Below, one piece after another: positions 36,301-48,350 of a DNA stretch of 64,000 bases; the stretch's first letter is position 1; each line of letters starts with the position of its first letter. Where the stretch lies: the NCBI GenBank assembly GCA_905331475.1, contig CAJNYU010004277.1, positions 186,001-250,000 on the forward strand, written 5' to 3'. The DNA comes from Rotaria socialis. Taxonomy: Eukaryota > Rotifera > Eurotatoria > Philodinida > Philodinidae. The notes under the pieces were generated by a model that was not told the origin of the DNA, ran no database searches, and was given only the letters and a program-made list of their open reading frames with translations. The position numbers and the translations under genes were made by a program.

Positions 36301-37960
36301 GGGTCTAGTAAAAACTTCGATTCTTGCTGCCTCCTCTTCTTCAGGTTGATCAATATTTGTGCGAACTTGAACAACACCTTGGTGCTTTGTATAATTTCTA
36401 TCATATGTTTCAATAATGGGTTCTTCATTGCCTTCAAATCTCAATCCCTTATTATAAATTTTAAGATCTCCACCTTTAGATCTATATCCACGATTCCATG
36501 AGTCAACTTTTGCACCAACAATTTTTTTTCCTTGTATTACTTTTTTTGATTTTACTGGAAGTTGCACCGTTTCTTTTTCAATTCTAGTCACTGGTCGCGT
36601 ATCAATATACTGATAAGAGAAAAAAGTTATTGATGATATGATAGAACTTGTTTTTCTTAAGAGTGTTTACATACTTGTACACTTGATGGAATCTCTGTTT
36701 CAATTATTTCGCTTTGTTGTGGTGCAACGACAGTATCATAATATTCAACGAAAATCTCACGTGACGGTTTTGATATTGAATTACTTCGCACTTCAGTCTG
36801 TTCAAATGTAACTTGAGGTCGTCGTTGTTCGACAATAACTTCTTCCGTTTGTATTCTCTAGAGAAATTTGAAAGATGCATTCAAAATAGAAAAAGTAAAA
36901 TTTCATTTGTATTTACCTGAACGGGTTCTTTTTGTTCAATAATTGTTGCAGTAGCTTTTGCACGTGGCCGACGTCGAACAGTACGAACTGTTTCAGTGAT
37001 TTCAGTAGTAGTCAAAGGTACAGGGGGTGGTGGTGGCGGCGGCGGTGCCAGTATAGGTTCAACAGGCTGAGGAGTTGGCAGACGATGATGGTGGTGATGA
37101 TGCTCTGTAACGAAAACTTGTGACTGTGGTGGTGGATGAGGAATACGATAAGCATGCATGATTGGTTGTGGCTGTCCAAATATTGTAGGCACTGGAATAG
37201 GCTGTTGTTGTTGCTGTTGATAAAAAATAATAGGTACTGGTGGTGGTAGTAGTGGTGGAGCAGTAGCAACTGGAAATACCATTGGAATACTCATTTGAAT
37301 TGTTGGCGTCAAAGTCTATCAAATGAAAAGAGATTGTGAACAAAGTTGACATGAATTAAAATTTTCGAAAATATTTCTCAGACAAACAAGCGCATTAGTT
37401 GCTTTTTCTTGTTTTCATAGAAATTAAAATTCAACGAATCGATATACACTTCGAAAGTCTTACCCGAGATATTTCATCTTGTTCTATAGTTGCACGTTCA
37501 TGATGAACTGGAATAATCCGTTGTTTCAGTACATATTGTTTACTGAGAGCGCTAAAATCATCGTCATCATAATGTCTTTTAAATGATAACGGCAAATACG
37601 AAGGAGAAGTTTCATTTGGTACACGAGTGAAAAATTCCTCATTATCATCATATTGTGACATTGACACTATTGATGGTGATTGTATTTGATGAAGACTAAG
37701 TTGTTTGGATGCACCAGTTAAAAGATATTCTTGTAAATCATTAAAATGAACACGACGATGAAGCATTCTTGTGTTTGTTGGTGTCTTAAAAAATTAAATT
37801 TTAAGCGAATTTATAAAGAAAATTTCATTGTCAATACCTCGCCGTCATTATCTATTGTTTGTGTATAATGAAGTGCATGATTTGTTTCATGGGAATTCAA
37901 TAATGGTAATGGTTTAGTCGAAATAATATGATGTATATGCCGATAATCATTGGTAGACAT
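27348..37960 (-). CDS. Large two-module tandem-repeat protein, family unknown
   Basis: About 45 short exons separated by mostly 50-60-bp introns; nearly all junctions I translated are phase 0, and I estimate roughly 2,500 residues. From the ATG at 37960 (MSTNDYRHIHHIISTKPL) the order is: a mixed N-terminal region; a Pro/His/Gln-rich exon at 36.9-37.3 kb; acidic and Val-rich segments with a first AKVDSWN motif (about 36.5 kb); eleven exons each carrying one ~43-residue repeat (33661-35747); a basic linker with ARIDCWN; then about 38 copies of a motif with consensus I(H/N)(K/R)PxxIxGxSRIDTW (27899-33132), often followed by RRRAHSA-type basic-Ser stretches; and a short C-terminal region ending TAA at 27348. 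No signal peptide, membrane segment or enzyme motif was seen. I do not recognise either repeat. It lies on the same strand between two halves of a MAP-like gene; a cytoskeletal role is only a guess from that context and from the basic repeats. Confidence 0.75.
27899..33132 (-). repeat. Array of about 38 'SRIDTW' protein repeats
   Basis: Exons carry one, two or three copies, and almost every exon starts at the same place in the repeat (I-H-K-P). Representative copies: IHKPVHIIGQSRIDTWQ (30.78 kb), INHPIQVHAKSRIDTWQ (30.93 kb), IDKPLKIIGRSRVDTWQ (31.8 kb). The invariant Trp is followed by a variable, basic, Ser-rich stretch. Copies near the gene's 3' end are the most diverged (KPTVDNW, DPKSSVNTW). 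The regular exon pattern indicates growth by tandem duplication of exon-sized DNA blocks. Confidence 0.85.
33661..35747 (-). repeat. Eleven one-exon 43-residue repeats
   Basis: Each exon is about 129-133 bp, phase 0, and opens with L(R/Q)S. Consensus: LxSxxYxLDYEKQYA, then E(F/L)NE, then EQTL, then TKYSLKQ at the exon end. Examples begin at about 34.70 kb (LQSDIYELDFEKQYALHEAK) and 34.52 kb. The exon at 35747 is a divergent copy. One exon per repeat with equal phase makes the unit freely duplicable. Confidence 0.88.
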
Positions 37961-38308
37961 TATTATGCGATAATGGCAGAAAATAAAACTGTTCTCAAAA
38001 TGAATATGCATAGAAGGGGAGAAAAAGAATAAACAAGCAACAAAACATATCAAATGTTGCCATCAGCAACAATATTAGACCACCTATGGAGTAATAAAAT
38101 AGGCAGAACATTGAAAATTAAAATAAGAAAAATAAGAAAAGAAATCATAATGAGCCGTACACAAGTGAGAAGAACAGAAAAAGCGAGATAATATGAAAAT
38201 ATCTTAGTGTGATTATGATCAATTATAGTCGATGAACCGATATTTTCGATTTCGACTAATGATCAATGATCAGTGGGATCGTAGAGAAAATATTTATTTT
38301 ATGTTTTA

Positions 38309-41300
38309 CTATCTCACCGTGGTGCCTGATGTTCCATTGGATGTTGATGGCCGATTGGCACTTGTTGAGCATTGGTTAGTAACTGCAGTCGATGAATTAG
38401 TTGTTGTGGCTGGTCTTGTAGCTAAAGAAAACAATATTGATCGTTCATTTCTTATACTAAGATATGAATTTTACCTGTAGTACGTGTATGAGATGACGGA
38501 CGTTGTTGTGTAACCGTTGTTTTACTTGCTGAAGTAGATACACGTGATGCAACAGTTGATCCTGGTGCATGTGAAGAAGCACCAGCGGTACCGTTGGAAG
38601 CAGCTTTAGCTGGGGGTCTAGTTGAAATTTGTGTTGGTCGAACATCTGTTTTAGTAGTTGAACTAGCAGAAGCTGCTGCTACACCTGTTGCCGATGCGCT
38701 GCTACCTTCAGGAGCTGTTGAAAGTATTGTTGTTTGTTGACCAGATGTAGTTGCATCTGGAGTTTTATTAATTGTTGATGGACGCGTGAGTTTTGTTGTG
38801 GATGGTTTTATTGTTGATCGGGCTGCCACTGCTGTTGAACTCGCTGTTGGTTTCGGCTTTGCTGCTGTTACCGCTGTTGCAGAAGTGGTAGCTTTGGGTT
38901 GAACATCACGCTAAATCAACTTATGAAAGCATTGCAATATTTAGTAAATTAGAATGCTTACAGTTGGTTTTGAACTTGCTGATGCTTCATGTGAAGGAGA
39001 AGTTGGTGTTACCTTTGGTTTGTGAGAAGCAGCTGCAGTATTTGTTGTTGTTGTTGTTGTTGTTGCGGGTTGAGTAGTTTTACGAATTGTAGCTGGTGGT
39101 TTTGGTTCAGTCGATTTTACACTTGAAGCTGTTGGCTTTTGTTCAATAGATTTTGATGTTGTCGCGGCATGTGGTTTATGCTCCGTCGATTTTGATGTCG
39201 CAGCAGCAACAGCAGTCGGTTTATGTTCGGTAGATCTTAACGATGATGCAACAGTCGTTGGTTTATGGTCTGTAGGCTTTGTTGTAGCAGCTGCCGCAGA
39301 TGATGGTTTAGTCTTTGTGGCAACACTTGATCGTGCAGGATGAGCAGCACTTGCAGGTTTCTTTGTTGTTGAAGTAACTTTACTAGGCGATACCGCGACT
39401 GGAACAATTGGTGAAGATACTACTGGTAAAGTTAAATCTAAATTCGGTGTAGTAGCAGATGATATTGCTTGTTGAACATTTTCAGATTCTCCTGTTGGTG
39501 AAGGTGTATGGACATCATCATTCGATTGAGTAGATTCTACAATTTGTTGTGATGATGCTTGTAAAATTGGTGATGATGCTACTTCTGCTTCTATATCTGA
39601 GAATGGTGGTGGTGATTGTCGACCTGGTGTAGTTGCTGGTGATGGTGGAGTAGCAAGATCAATTTTAGCTGCTAGTTCGTTGGCAGCATTGTCAACCTCA
39701 TTACATTTATCATTAAAACGACGATCTTCATCAGTAGCATCCGTTGTTTCTTCATTTTCATTCAATGGAGTTGATGCAATCACATTTTCTTCATCATTTG
39801 AAAGATTTTCTTCATTATTATCTGATAAAACATTCTCATTTATGCCTTGTTCTGCTTCTTCATTAACAGGTGAAGAAGTAGCTACAGCATCTTCCTTAAC
39901 GGGTGAAGTCAAAATTTCAGGTTGTTCTTCTTTCGCTGGTGATTGTAAAATTTGTTCTTGTTCTTTAACTGATGAAATCAGTAGGTCAGGTTGTTCATCT
40001 TCGATTGATGATTGAACATGTTTTAATGCGTTATTAACCATTGCATCTATTTGTTCTTCAACGGCTGGTGATAGAGTACCAAAATAGAGTTCTTGTTTAA
40101 CTGGTGATTGTAAATCTTCTTGATGTTGTTCGACAACGGGCGAATGAATTTGTTCTGGTTGCTCGACAACTGGTGATGCAAGATTTTCAGTTTGCTGTTC
40201 TTGAACAGGCGATTGGACCACTTCGTGCTGTTCTTCTACAGGTGAATGAATTTCTTCTTGCTGTTCTTCTTGAACTGGTGATTGAATATTTTCCAGTGGT
40301 TCATTTACAGGCGATGGAATAATTTCACATTGCTGTTCTATAACTGGTGATTGGATTTGTTCCTGTTCTTCTTTAACAGGTGACGCAAGAATTTCTTGTT
40401 GTTCTTCTTCTTCTTGAGCAGACGTATGAATATCTTCTAGATGTTCATCTTTAACTGGTGAGGAAATATCAGCATGTTGTTCATCAACGGGTGTTGAGAT
40501 AATTTCATATTGCTGTTCTATAATTGGTGATCGTAAATCTTCTTGATGATGTTCAACAACTCGTGATTCAAGAATTTCAGTTTGCTCGTCCTTAATAGGT
40601 GACGAAACAAATTCATCTTGTTGTTCTGTCACTGGTGATTGAACTTCTTGATGCTGCTCTTGTACAGGCGAAGAAATTTCTTCGTGATGTTCTTCTTTAA
40701 CTGGTGATTCAATATTTTCTTGATGTTCTTCTTTAACTGGTGATTCAATATTTTCTTGATGTTCTTCTTTAACTGGTGATTCAATATTTTCTTGATGTTC
40801 TTCTTTAACTGGTGATTCAATATTTTCTTGATGCTGTTCTTGTATAGGCGATGAAATTTCTTCATGATGTTCTTCTTTAACTGGTGATTCAATATTTTCT
40901 TGTTGTTGTTGTTGTTGTTCATTAACAGGCGATGGAATAACTTCATATTGTTGTTCATCAACAGGCGATGGAATAACTTCATATTGTTGTTCTTTAACAG
41001 GTGATTGAATATTTTCATCTACTTGCTCGTATTCTTTAATTGACGAATGACCTTCTTCATGTTGCTCTTGTCTAACAGGAGTTTGAATATCTGCATGTTG
41101 TTTATCTTTAACTGGTGATTGAACATATTCATGTTCTTTGCTGATAGGTGATGATAAATTTTCATCGTGTTGTTGTTGTTGTTGTTGTTGTTTGACTGAT
41201 AATTGCAAATCATCTGGTCGTTTGTTGATTGGTGATTGAGCTTCTTCGCATGTTTCATCTTTGACAGGCGAGTGAATATCTTCTTTGATTGGTGATGCTA

Positions 41301-41985
41301 AAATAATATCTTCTGATGGATTATTAAAACTTGTTAAATACGATTGTTGTTCATCTTTAACTATGTCTTCATTTGTACTACCAGAAAAATCAAGAGAACT
41401 ATCATTTCTATCATTCTGTGGTGACAATGTATCATTCAATGGACCAGTTGATGATGGCGTAAAAGATATTCTGTCTGCATGCGTATGATCCGATACAGGT
41501 GCATTAGAATCAAGTTCAAGTAAGAGTGTACTTTTGTCTGTTACATCAGCATTGCTATTTGAATTAAAATTTAATGACGAATCTTCAGATTCTTCATGTT
41601 TGCATGTTGAAAATTCATGATAATAAGCTTAAAAAAAAGAAAAGAATATTAAATTGATTTTTTTTTCTTTGGTTTATTTACCTTTCTCATTTTCGTTTGT
41701 ATCCACCGGAAAAAGATTATTGTTTAATGAAAATGTTTGCGATTCATCTTGATTGTTACCATTAGTTCCATTATGATGTTCATCCTTATCACTGTCATTA
41801 CGTGAATGATATTCTTGTCCATGAATTTCATTACCATTATGACTACCGAATGGATCAGTATCGTTCAATGATCGATTTTCAAAAAAATCATTAAATTTTT
41901 GTTTGGTTGGTGTTGTTACTGTTGGACATGATTGCTGCTGCTCAAATGAAGCAAATGGGTCATCGATTGGGCTTCGATCCGACAT
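38309..41985 (-). CDS. SP-repeat, Lys/Pro/Ala-rich protein; probable N-terminal part of a MAP-like gene
   Basis: The ATG at 41985 starts MSDRSPIDDPFASFEQQQ; the first exon ends at about 41683 and splices to a ~2.6-kb exon (to about 38962). Its first half holds about 45 tandem copies of a ~13-residue acidic unit such as ENIESPVKEEHQ, each with an SP(V/I) site for proline-directed kinases, as in neurofilament tails and MAPs. The second half is Lys/Ser/Thr/Ala-rich and basic (KPTAVAAATSKSTEHKP). Two more exons of similar composition follow (about 38910-38476, then 38420-38318). Reading on gives TVR and a TAG at 38309; alternatively ACG|GTGAGA is a donor at 38318, phase 0, joining the tau-like exons at 27219. 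GTGAGA is used as a donor elsewhere here (near 35985). An acidic projection domain, basic linker and tau-like repeats would make a classical MAP. The N-terminal part is secure; its 3' end is not. Confidence 0.75.
39850..41300 (-). repeat. Coding array of ~39-bp SP(V/I)-repeats
   Basis: About 1.45 kb of tandem units encoding variants of (E)NIESPVKEEHQ and QQYEVIPSPVNE. Near 40691-40836 four consecutive 39-bp units are identical or nearly so, indicating recent expansion, whereas outer units are diverged. Plus-strand open frames here are mirror images of the repeat and not genes. Confidence 0.9.
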
Positions 41986-44900
41986 GAATGCTTGTTCGAA
42001 TCTTCGTTTAATTCGTAATCTAGAGTATTGAACAAATCAGAAAGTCAAATATTAAATAATGATGACAATAATGACCTTTGTTAGGCGACTTTTTTTGCTT
42101 CAATTCAATATTGTACAAAAAAAGAAAAGAAAAAATTGACAAACAAACAAACAAACAGACAGTCAGTCAGAAAGAAGGACACCTCAGGCTCTTTTTTTCT
42201 TCATATATAACAATCTTTATGAATGGGATCAAATAACCAAACGGACACGATGATAAATGGTGGACTGGGCGGAATCGGTAATGGTAATGACGTTCGCTAT
42301 AAATCAAGAAATATATTGAGGAAAAAAGAAAGAGGAAGAAAAAAGGGTAGAACAGTTCAACAACTGTGCGCAACTATTCATGTATCAGCTTGTACAATAA
42401 AATACATAAAGATTTGTGACTGGAACCAGATGCTTTTATTTAAAATATAAGAATTACGTACATGAATAATAAGAGAAAGAAAGGATTGAATCAGAGACAT
42501 GAGTAATGCTCATTTCTTTTTCGATGTTTTATAACACATTAGTAATGTCTTTTCTTTTTCACTATTTTGTTGACCTTTTGAACTTATCAACATACGTTTA
42601 GATAATCTAACAGTTGATTAGTAAACACTTGTTTTTCTTAGTCAATTATCAGTAGTATTTTTTTCATGAGCTAAACAACTGTCTTCATTCATCAAAATAG
42701 TGAGAGAAAAAAGGCTTTTCTATCTATTAGATCTAACCCATCGGCTATAAACATAATTGTACAAGATAGAAAAGACCTGCTGCTTTTGTTATTTATCATA
42801 TATACTCAAATATTGCTGCTGTATGCATACATTGAGGAGAATCAATTAACCTAAAAGTGTTAAATTATCTATCACATTGATTTAACCCTACATAAAAATA
42901 ACAAAACTACTCGACTATTAAGACTATGACGACATGAAATCTCACCGTATAATTTTTGTTGAACAAGATGACGAATGTCATCAATGTATACATATCTATT
43001 GAAACAACATGCTCTCGATCTTCGCTCATTCTTTCTTATTCATTTCAACATCTGCCGTCAATGAGCCGATCAATTGCCTATTCGAGAGTCGTCTTTTTCT
43101 TCATCTCAATCTAATTGTCGAAAAGAGACAAGGAAAAGTGGCGACAAACGTTCAATTGTACAGACAATTTCCGTTCTTTATACACGTATTAAAAAAGGGA
43201 TTACAAATTGTTTGTCTAAGATTTTCGATAAATACTCTATGACAATTAATCATTAAATCACCTATATAATATCAAAGAAAAAGAATGAGTAAATCTTACC
43301 AAAGTGTCAAACTCTAAAAAAGAAAGAATAGAATAGAATAGAATAGAATAATTCATAATCGAACAGCTCTTTGATTTCAAATTATCGACGGTATTCCAGC
43401 AATCATGTTAGTGTTTTCTAATTCTTTCGTCTTTTTTTGTACTTGTTGTCGTTTCTCTCCTTTTCTATTTTCTTTGCTTCTGCATAACTCAAGAATGACT
43501 CAACGTCAGCCGATTTATGCAAAAAGCAGCATTGTCGCTTTTGCTTGCCCGACTCATTTTTTCTTCTTCTTCGTCGTCTTTCTTTATTTCACCCTGTATT
43601 GTTGCTGCTATTACTACTGTTGCTGATGGCGCTGCCACACGGATGGATACTGCTTGATTTCCTCTATCAGACACGCACGAAGTGTAGAAGAAAAAAGAAA
43701 AAGCAAGAGCTACAACTCTCTCTCTCTCTGTCTCATATAAACAGAAAGCCTAATGGAAACTTATCATCTGATACTAAAGAGAAAGAGAAAAAAGAATGAA
43801 GTTGAGAATCATTAAAAACTTCAACATGACCTCATGTTTCTCTATATGTTAAAGACATCAAAGCTAGAATAGCCTTTTGCTAAACGATAAATATCATTTA
43901 GTTTTTTAGGAAACAATCAAAATAACTGTACAACGAACGCGTATAGATATGTAAAGAGGAGAAAAGAAGCGAAGAATAACAAAGACAGACGGCAGACGTT
44001 ACAATCTCGTCTCTCATTCATTCTATCTATAGAATATATTTACATGATTTAGAAGAACAAATGATGAAGCGAAACTAGTTAGTAATATTTTCTTCTTCTT
44101 CTTTTCCCTCACTTTCTCTCTCCCCCCTCTCTCTCTCTTTATTTAGTTTTCTATTAGATGAAATGCAAAAAAAGTCTAACACGAAAATCTCATGAGAAAT
44201 AGATGATGAGGGTACAGATCGACAAACGAGAATACGAATGAAATTAAATATACTCCCTCTTGTCGTCTTTCTCTCTCTTCTCTGTTATTTTTTCATTCCT
44301 ATGTCTCTAGTGCACAATGGAAAGAGTTAAAAAGATAGGAGTCGAACAAAAATCTTTACAATTTCAATATGCATCCTTAGAAATACGATTAATTTCTAAT
44401 AACAACAGTTAGTTTTGTATTCTGTTTATTTTCTTCTATGATAAACAATTAAATCGATCTTGCTTACGGTCTTTTTTGTTCATTTTTATCGAAATTATAC
44501 CGTTCACTATCGGAAAACACAATCAACAGTAACGAACAAACGTGTTGAGTGTAATAAACGAGAAGAATAGCGAGAAAGAGAGAGAGAGAGAATTACTCAC
44601 TACGATTTTCTTTCTCGTTTCAGCATTATCCATTCATTATGCGGTGGTCAGTAGATGTCGCCGTTTGTTGAATATATAGAAAATTCACCTGTGGAACAGC
44701 ATATAGGGAAAGATTCTAATGAATATTTTCATTGTCAACTTTGATTTCCATCAAATGAATAACATGCATAATTTGAATAGTTATTTTATTGATCATGGAT
44801 ATACGTTTTTGTTGATCTAATCTTATTCAATCATTGTAAATAGTCGACTTTCTTTCGACAGTGCAGTCATCATTATAAAGGTGGCCTCGATAGAAAACAA

Positions 44901-46539
44901 GAAAATGCGATTAACTGATATTTATTGACATTACATTCTGGGATCAAGAATAATCATCGAAATATTCTCGCGTGTTACCAAGCTACTCAAATTTAATTAT
45001 ACCTCTTCATTTAATGTGGGAGTTTGAATAATAGTTTTACTTTTAACTTCATAGTTAGAAATCTAATCAAAATCAGTTAATGAAATAGAAAAATGTTTTA
45101 TTAGATCGTAGGAAAGATGCTATCAATGGGTTTGAATCACTTTCTTGTTTTTTCTTTCAATTAATGGTATAGATTCGTTAGTTTCAACAAATTTCCCATG
45201 CTATCTAGTATATAACATAATTACAAAATATCTTAGTAGATTGGATTGTTGTTATTCAAGATATTTTTTGATCAAAATCGGATAATTGCTTTTAAAATAT
45301 ATTTTTTCAGCTGATTAGCAGAACGCAAAACAAAATAAAAATTCCTAGTCGTCAGTATTTTGAGACATGACGCGCTGTTGGATTTCCCTACGGTATCATA
45401 GGCAGCTAGTAGGGATTGAAACTACAGAATATTAACGGAGAGCATTAGATCATCGCTATATCAGAAATAAATGATAGTATTGACATAAAAAAACAGAATT
45501 TCTGTCCGAAGTAAAAAAATGGTTTATCTTGAAGTACAAAAACAAAACAAATTCAATAGACAACATTGATTATTTCGCGAAAAAACAACAACTAACGACA
45601 AGAATGAAAGCGCTCACAGGAAATATCCACTTATTTTTCGGGTCGATAAAAATGCATCTAGCTAGAAATAGAATTAGCATTCTTGCTCTTTCTAATAATA
45701 AGTTTAGATTTGTTTTCTCGAAAACTATATATTGAACAATAATCAATAGATTTTTCTATGAAGAAGTCAGTTCATGTTGTTTTTCATATTTATTTCTTTA
45801 GTTCAATTCATTTAAACAAAACTTGCAAGCCTCTCCGTTTGGGAATTGTTTGATAGAATATTAGTTATTCTCTCGAGCAATCGATTTTCAATTTAATACA
45901 TTGTCTTTCCTGAAAATTTTCTCTCGCATACCTGGTTGTATAGAACATTCATTTCTATTCAGAACTAAAGAGTATTTGATCAAAATTTCAGCGGACCTTG
46001 TAAAATAAATAAAGTTAGTTTCATAAATAAAGCGACCGAAATGCTCTATTGATGTCCTGCTACGTATTCAATTCTAATGATTTGTTGTCACTGAAACCAA
46101 TGCTCATGGTTAAAGAATTCTGTTTCATGGGAATTGGTCGCATTTCATCAAAATTTACAATGCAATTTAATGGAAATCAAATGCAAGCCGTAGATCACAA
46201 TGCATGGTTTCCTACGGCACCTAACTTAATTTGAATAATACACTTCTAGATTTTTATAAAGCAAACACAACAATTATTAAGAGTAACGTAATTAGTTACT
46301 TTGCATGACTAAACCAAAGAATTTTATTTGTACCGTTGGTTTCTATGTCAATTGACAATCATTCAAAAGTATTTCAAATTCGATTAATTTGAACCGAAAG
46401 AAAAAAAAATCGACTAAAATACTATTCTTATACAATAACTGTTGTGAACATTCTGAATACATATTTCAAAGAACAAACAAAATGCAAAAGCTCTGATTCG
46501 AATAAATTGCTACGAGCAAAGATTTTTATGCTAAACATT
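41986..46539. other. Long gene-free stretch
   Basis: About 4.5 kb upstream of the SP-repeat gene, with no gene I can support. It contains (AGAAT)n at about 43326-43350, CT-rich tracts at 43708-43735 and 44090-44142, an (AG)n tract at 44576-44591 and scattered short open frames (42.2, 43.0-43.8, 45.5, 46.05 kb) with no splice-supported structure. It is the longest gene-free gap in the window. Confidence 0.5.
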
Positions 46540-48350
46540 TTACGTTATAGGTTCTTTGGAAGAATCAACACTATGAAGAATATTTTGTATACAGGATTCC
46601 GATGATGCATTGGATAGAATTTGATTTTGTTTAAGTTTGCGTTTAAATAGTTTTTTTCTAAAATTATCAAAAACATTTCCTTGGCGTAAGTTTTTTTTGC
46701 GTTTCATCATTGGCGATAAAGAGAAATATTCATTCTTAAAACTCTCATGCTGTTGCCACGAATTTGAGCTAACTGTTTGATTGGGAAATTCTATCATTGA
46801 TATATTTTTAAAATTATTTGATTGTGATCTCGACGAAATACTATTCGATGAATCGCATTGTTCTGGTTGAGTCCCATTTGATTCCATGTATTTGATTTTT
46901 GTGCATAAATACTTCAAAAATGACGATTGAATCTTGTCAAATGTTGTTCGATTTCCTGAACATAATAATAGGGGTTCATTGTCAAACGTTGTATGATACT
47001 GAAGAATAACAATACTTCGTGTATCTGTTATTGTTGAATAGAAATGCCGAATGAGATCATACGATGGCGAATTAATAATAAGAAATAAATAATTAATATG
47101 TGCACTCAGANTATTTGATTTTTGTGCATAAATACTTCAAAAATGACGATTGAATCTTGTCAAATGTTGTTCGATTTCCTGAACATAATAATAGGGGTTC
47201 ATTGTCAAACGTTGTATGATACTGAAGAATAACAATACTTCGTGTATCTGTTATTGTTGAATAGAAATGCCGAATGAGATCATACGATGGCGAATTAATA
47301 ATAAGAAATAAATAATTAATATGTGCACTCAGATTATTAAGAATCGTTGAATTCAATGTTTGTTGAATGGTTGAATTGAAATAATCGAAAGAAATTAGAT
47401 AAGTAATATTGACTGTATGTGGATGCTGATAATGAATTATATCTTCAATGTAGATTATTGAAGGTTGAAAAACGTTCGATAGGCAATTGAAAAGATGAGA
47501 AATAAATGAAGAATTTGAATAGATTTTCGATGTAATTATTATGATAGAATTTTCTTTTTGAAATGTATCGGTTTGAGAAGAGATAGCATCGCTGTGGAAT
47601 TGAGAATATTGATTGTTGACTTGTGATACTGAGTTCAAGCTAGGTTCTATTGTTAATTGATTTGTTGCTGAATAGTTCGATTGCGTACAATACGAACAAC
47701 AATTATTGGGATGAACGTGAGCGTTACATAGAGAATTGGATGGATATTGATAATAAGAATTTAATGAATAATTATACGATACTGGATTATCATTAGCTAA
47801 ATAGTAAACAAATTATAAAAATAGATAGTAAATAAAAAAAAATCTAATTACTTGTAGCGGTAGAATTCGATGTCGGTATATAATTTTGATTGGTTGTATA
47901 TGAATAAGACGACGAAGAATTATCTGATTTCATAGAATGAAAACTCCCATTCATATTAGCATAATCCGCTTGATTAATAGCATTTAAGAGTCGATATTTT
48001 ATCTGTGGATGAGCATCATAGTGAGAAGATAAATGCTTTGACATATAGTCTCGATATTGCCGATAGGGAAGAACGTCAGTCGTCCAGTTCGATTGATTAC
48101 ATCCAAAATATTCAATAAGATAAGACCACATTTGCTCTTGTAAATTAATCTGAGTTGATACTGCATCGATAACATTATTCGATATAAATGTTATTCTTCC
48201 CGGCCAATACATACCATCCTGATTACGTCTTGCCCAAGTAATGTCGCCAATATTGAATCCTTTAGAACAAAATAAGATATTTATTTCGTATTATTCAAGA
48301 AAACTATAATTATTACCATCAGGAAACGTTGACAATGAGTTAGAAGTCAT
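46540..48350 (-). CDS. PWWP-domain protein, tandem copy 1 (interrupted by an assembly seam)
   Basis: PWWP domains read methylated histone tails and bind DNA. From the ATG at 48350 a short exon (MTSNSLSTFPD) splices over about 70 bp into GFNIGDITWARRNQDGMYWPG and WSYLIEYFG...W, with the characteristic W-P aromatic motif (YWPG instead of PWWP), then the helix LLNAINQADYA, about residues 12-120. The third exon (from about 47798) is Asn/Ser-rich and includes KENSIIIITSKIYSNSSF and a ~130-residue segment identical to copy 2. The tail is basic (RKKLFKRKLKQNQ) and ends at 46540. As assembled, the frame is broken at an N (47111) flanked by a perfect 222-bp duplication; the frame is continuous on either side at the equivalent point, so the gene itself is probably intact. 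No known name fits the region after the PWWP domain. Confidence 0.75.
46889..47333. repeat. Perfect 222-bp direct duplication around a single N
   Basis: Bases 46889-47110 are repeated at 47112-47333, separated only by the N at 47111. The third copy, in the paralogue, is at 49425-49646. This is the pattern left when two overlapping contig ends are placed side by side instead of merged. Confidence 0.85.
47112..47561. repeat. 450-bp block identical to 49425-49874
   Basis: By eye every base matches the block in the second PWWP gene, in the same orientation, while sequence on both sides diverges abruptly at the nucleotide and protein level. The encoded segment runs from KENSIIIIT to FLKYLCTKIK. 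Confidence 0.9.

Noticed and set aside
39680..40322. Plus-strand open frames opposite the SP-repeat exon
   Set aside because: They are antisense images of a tandem repeat whose minus frame is clearly the coding one.
43405..43799. Overlapping open frames in a Phe/Leu/Ser-rich stretch
   Set aside because: Composition reflects pyrimidine tracts; no splice-supported exons, no domain.
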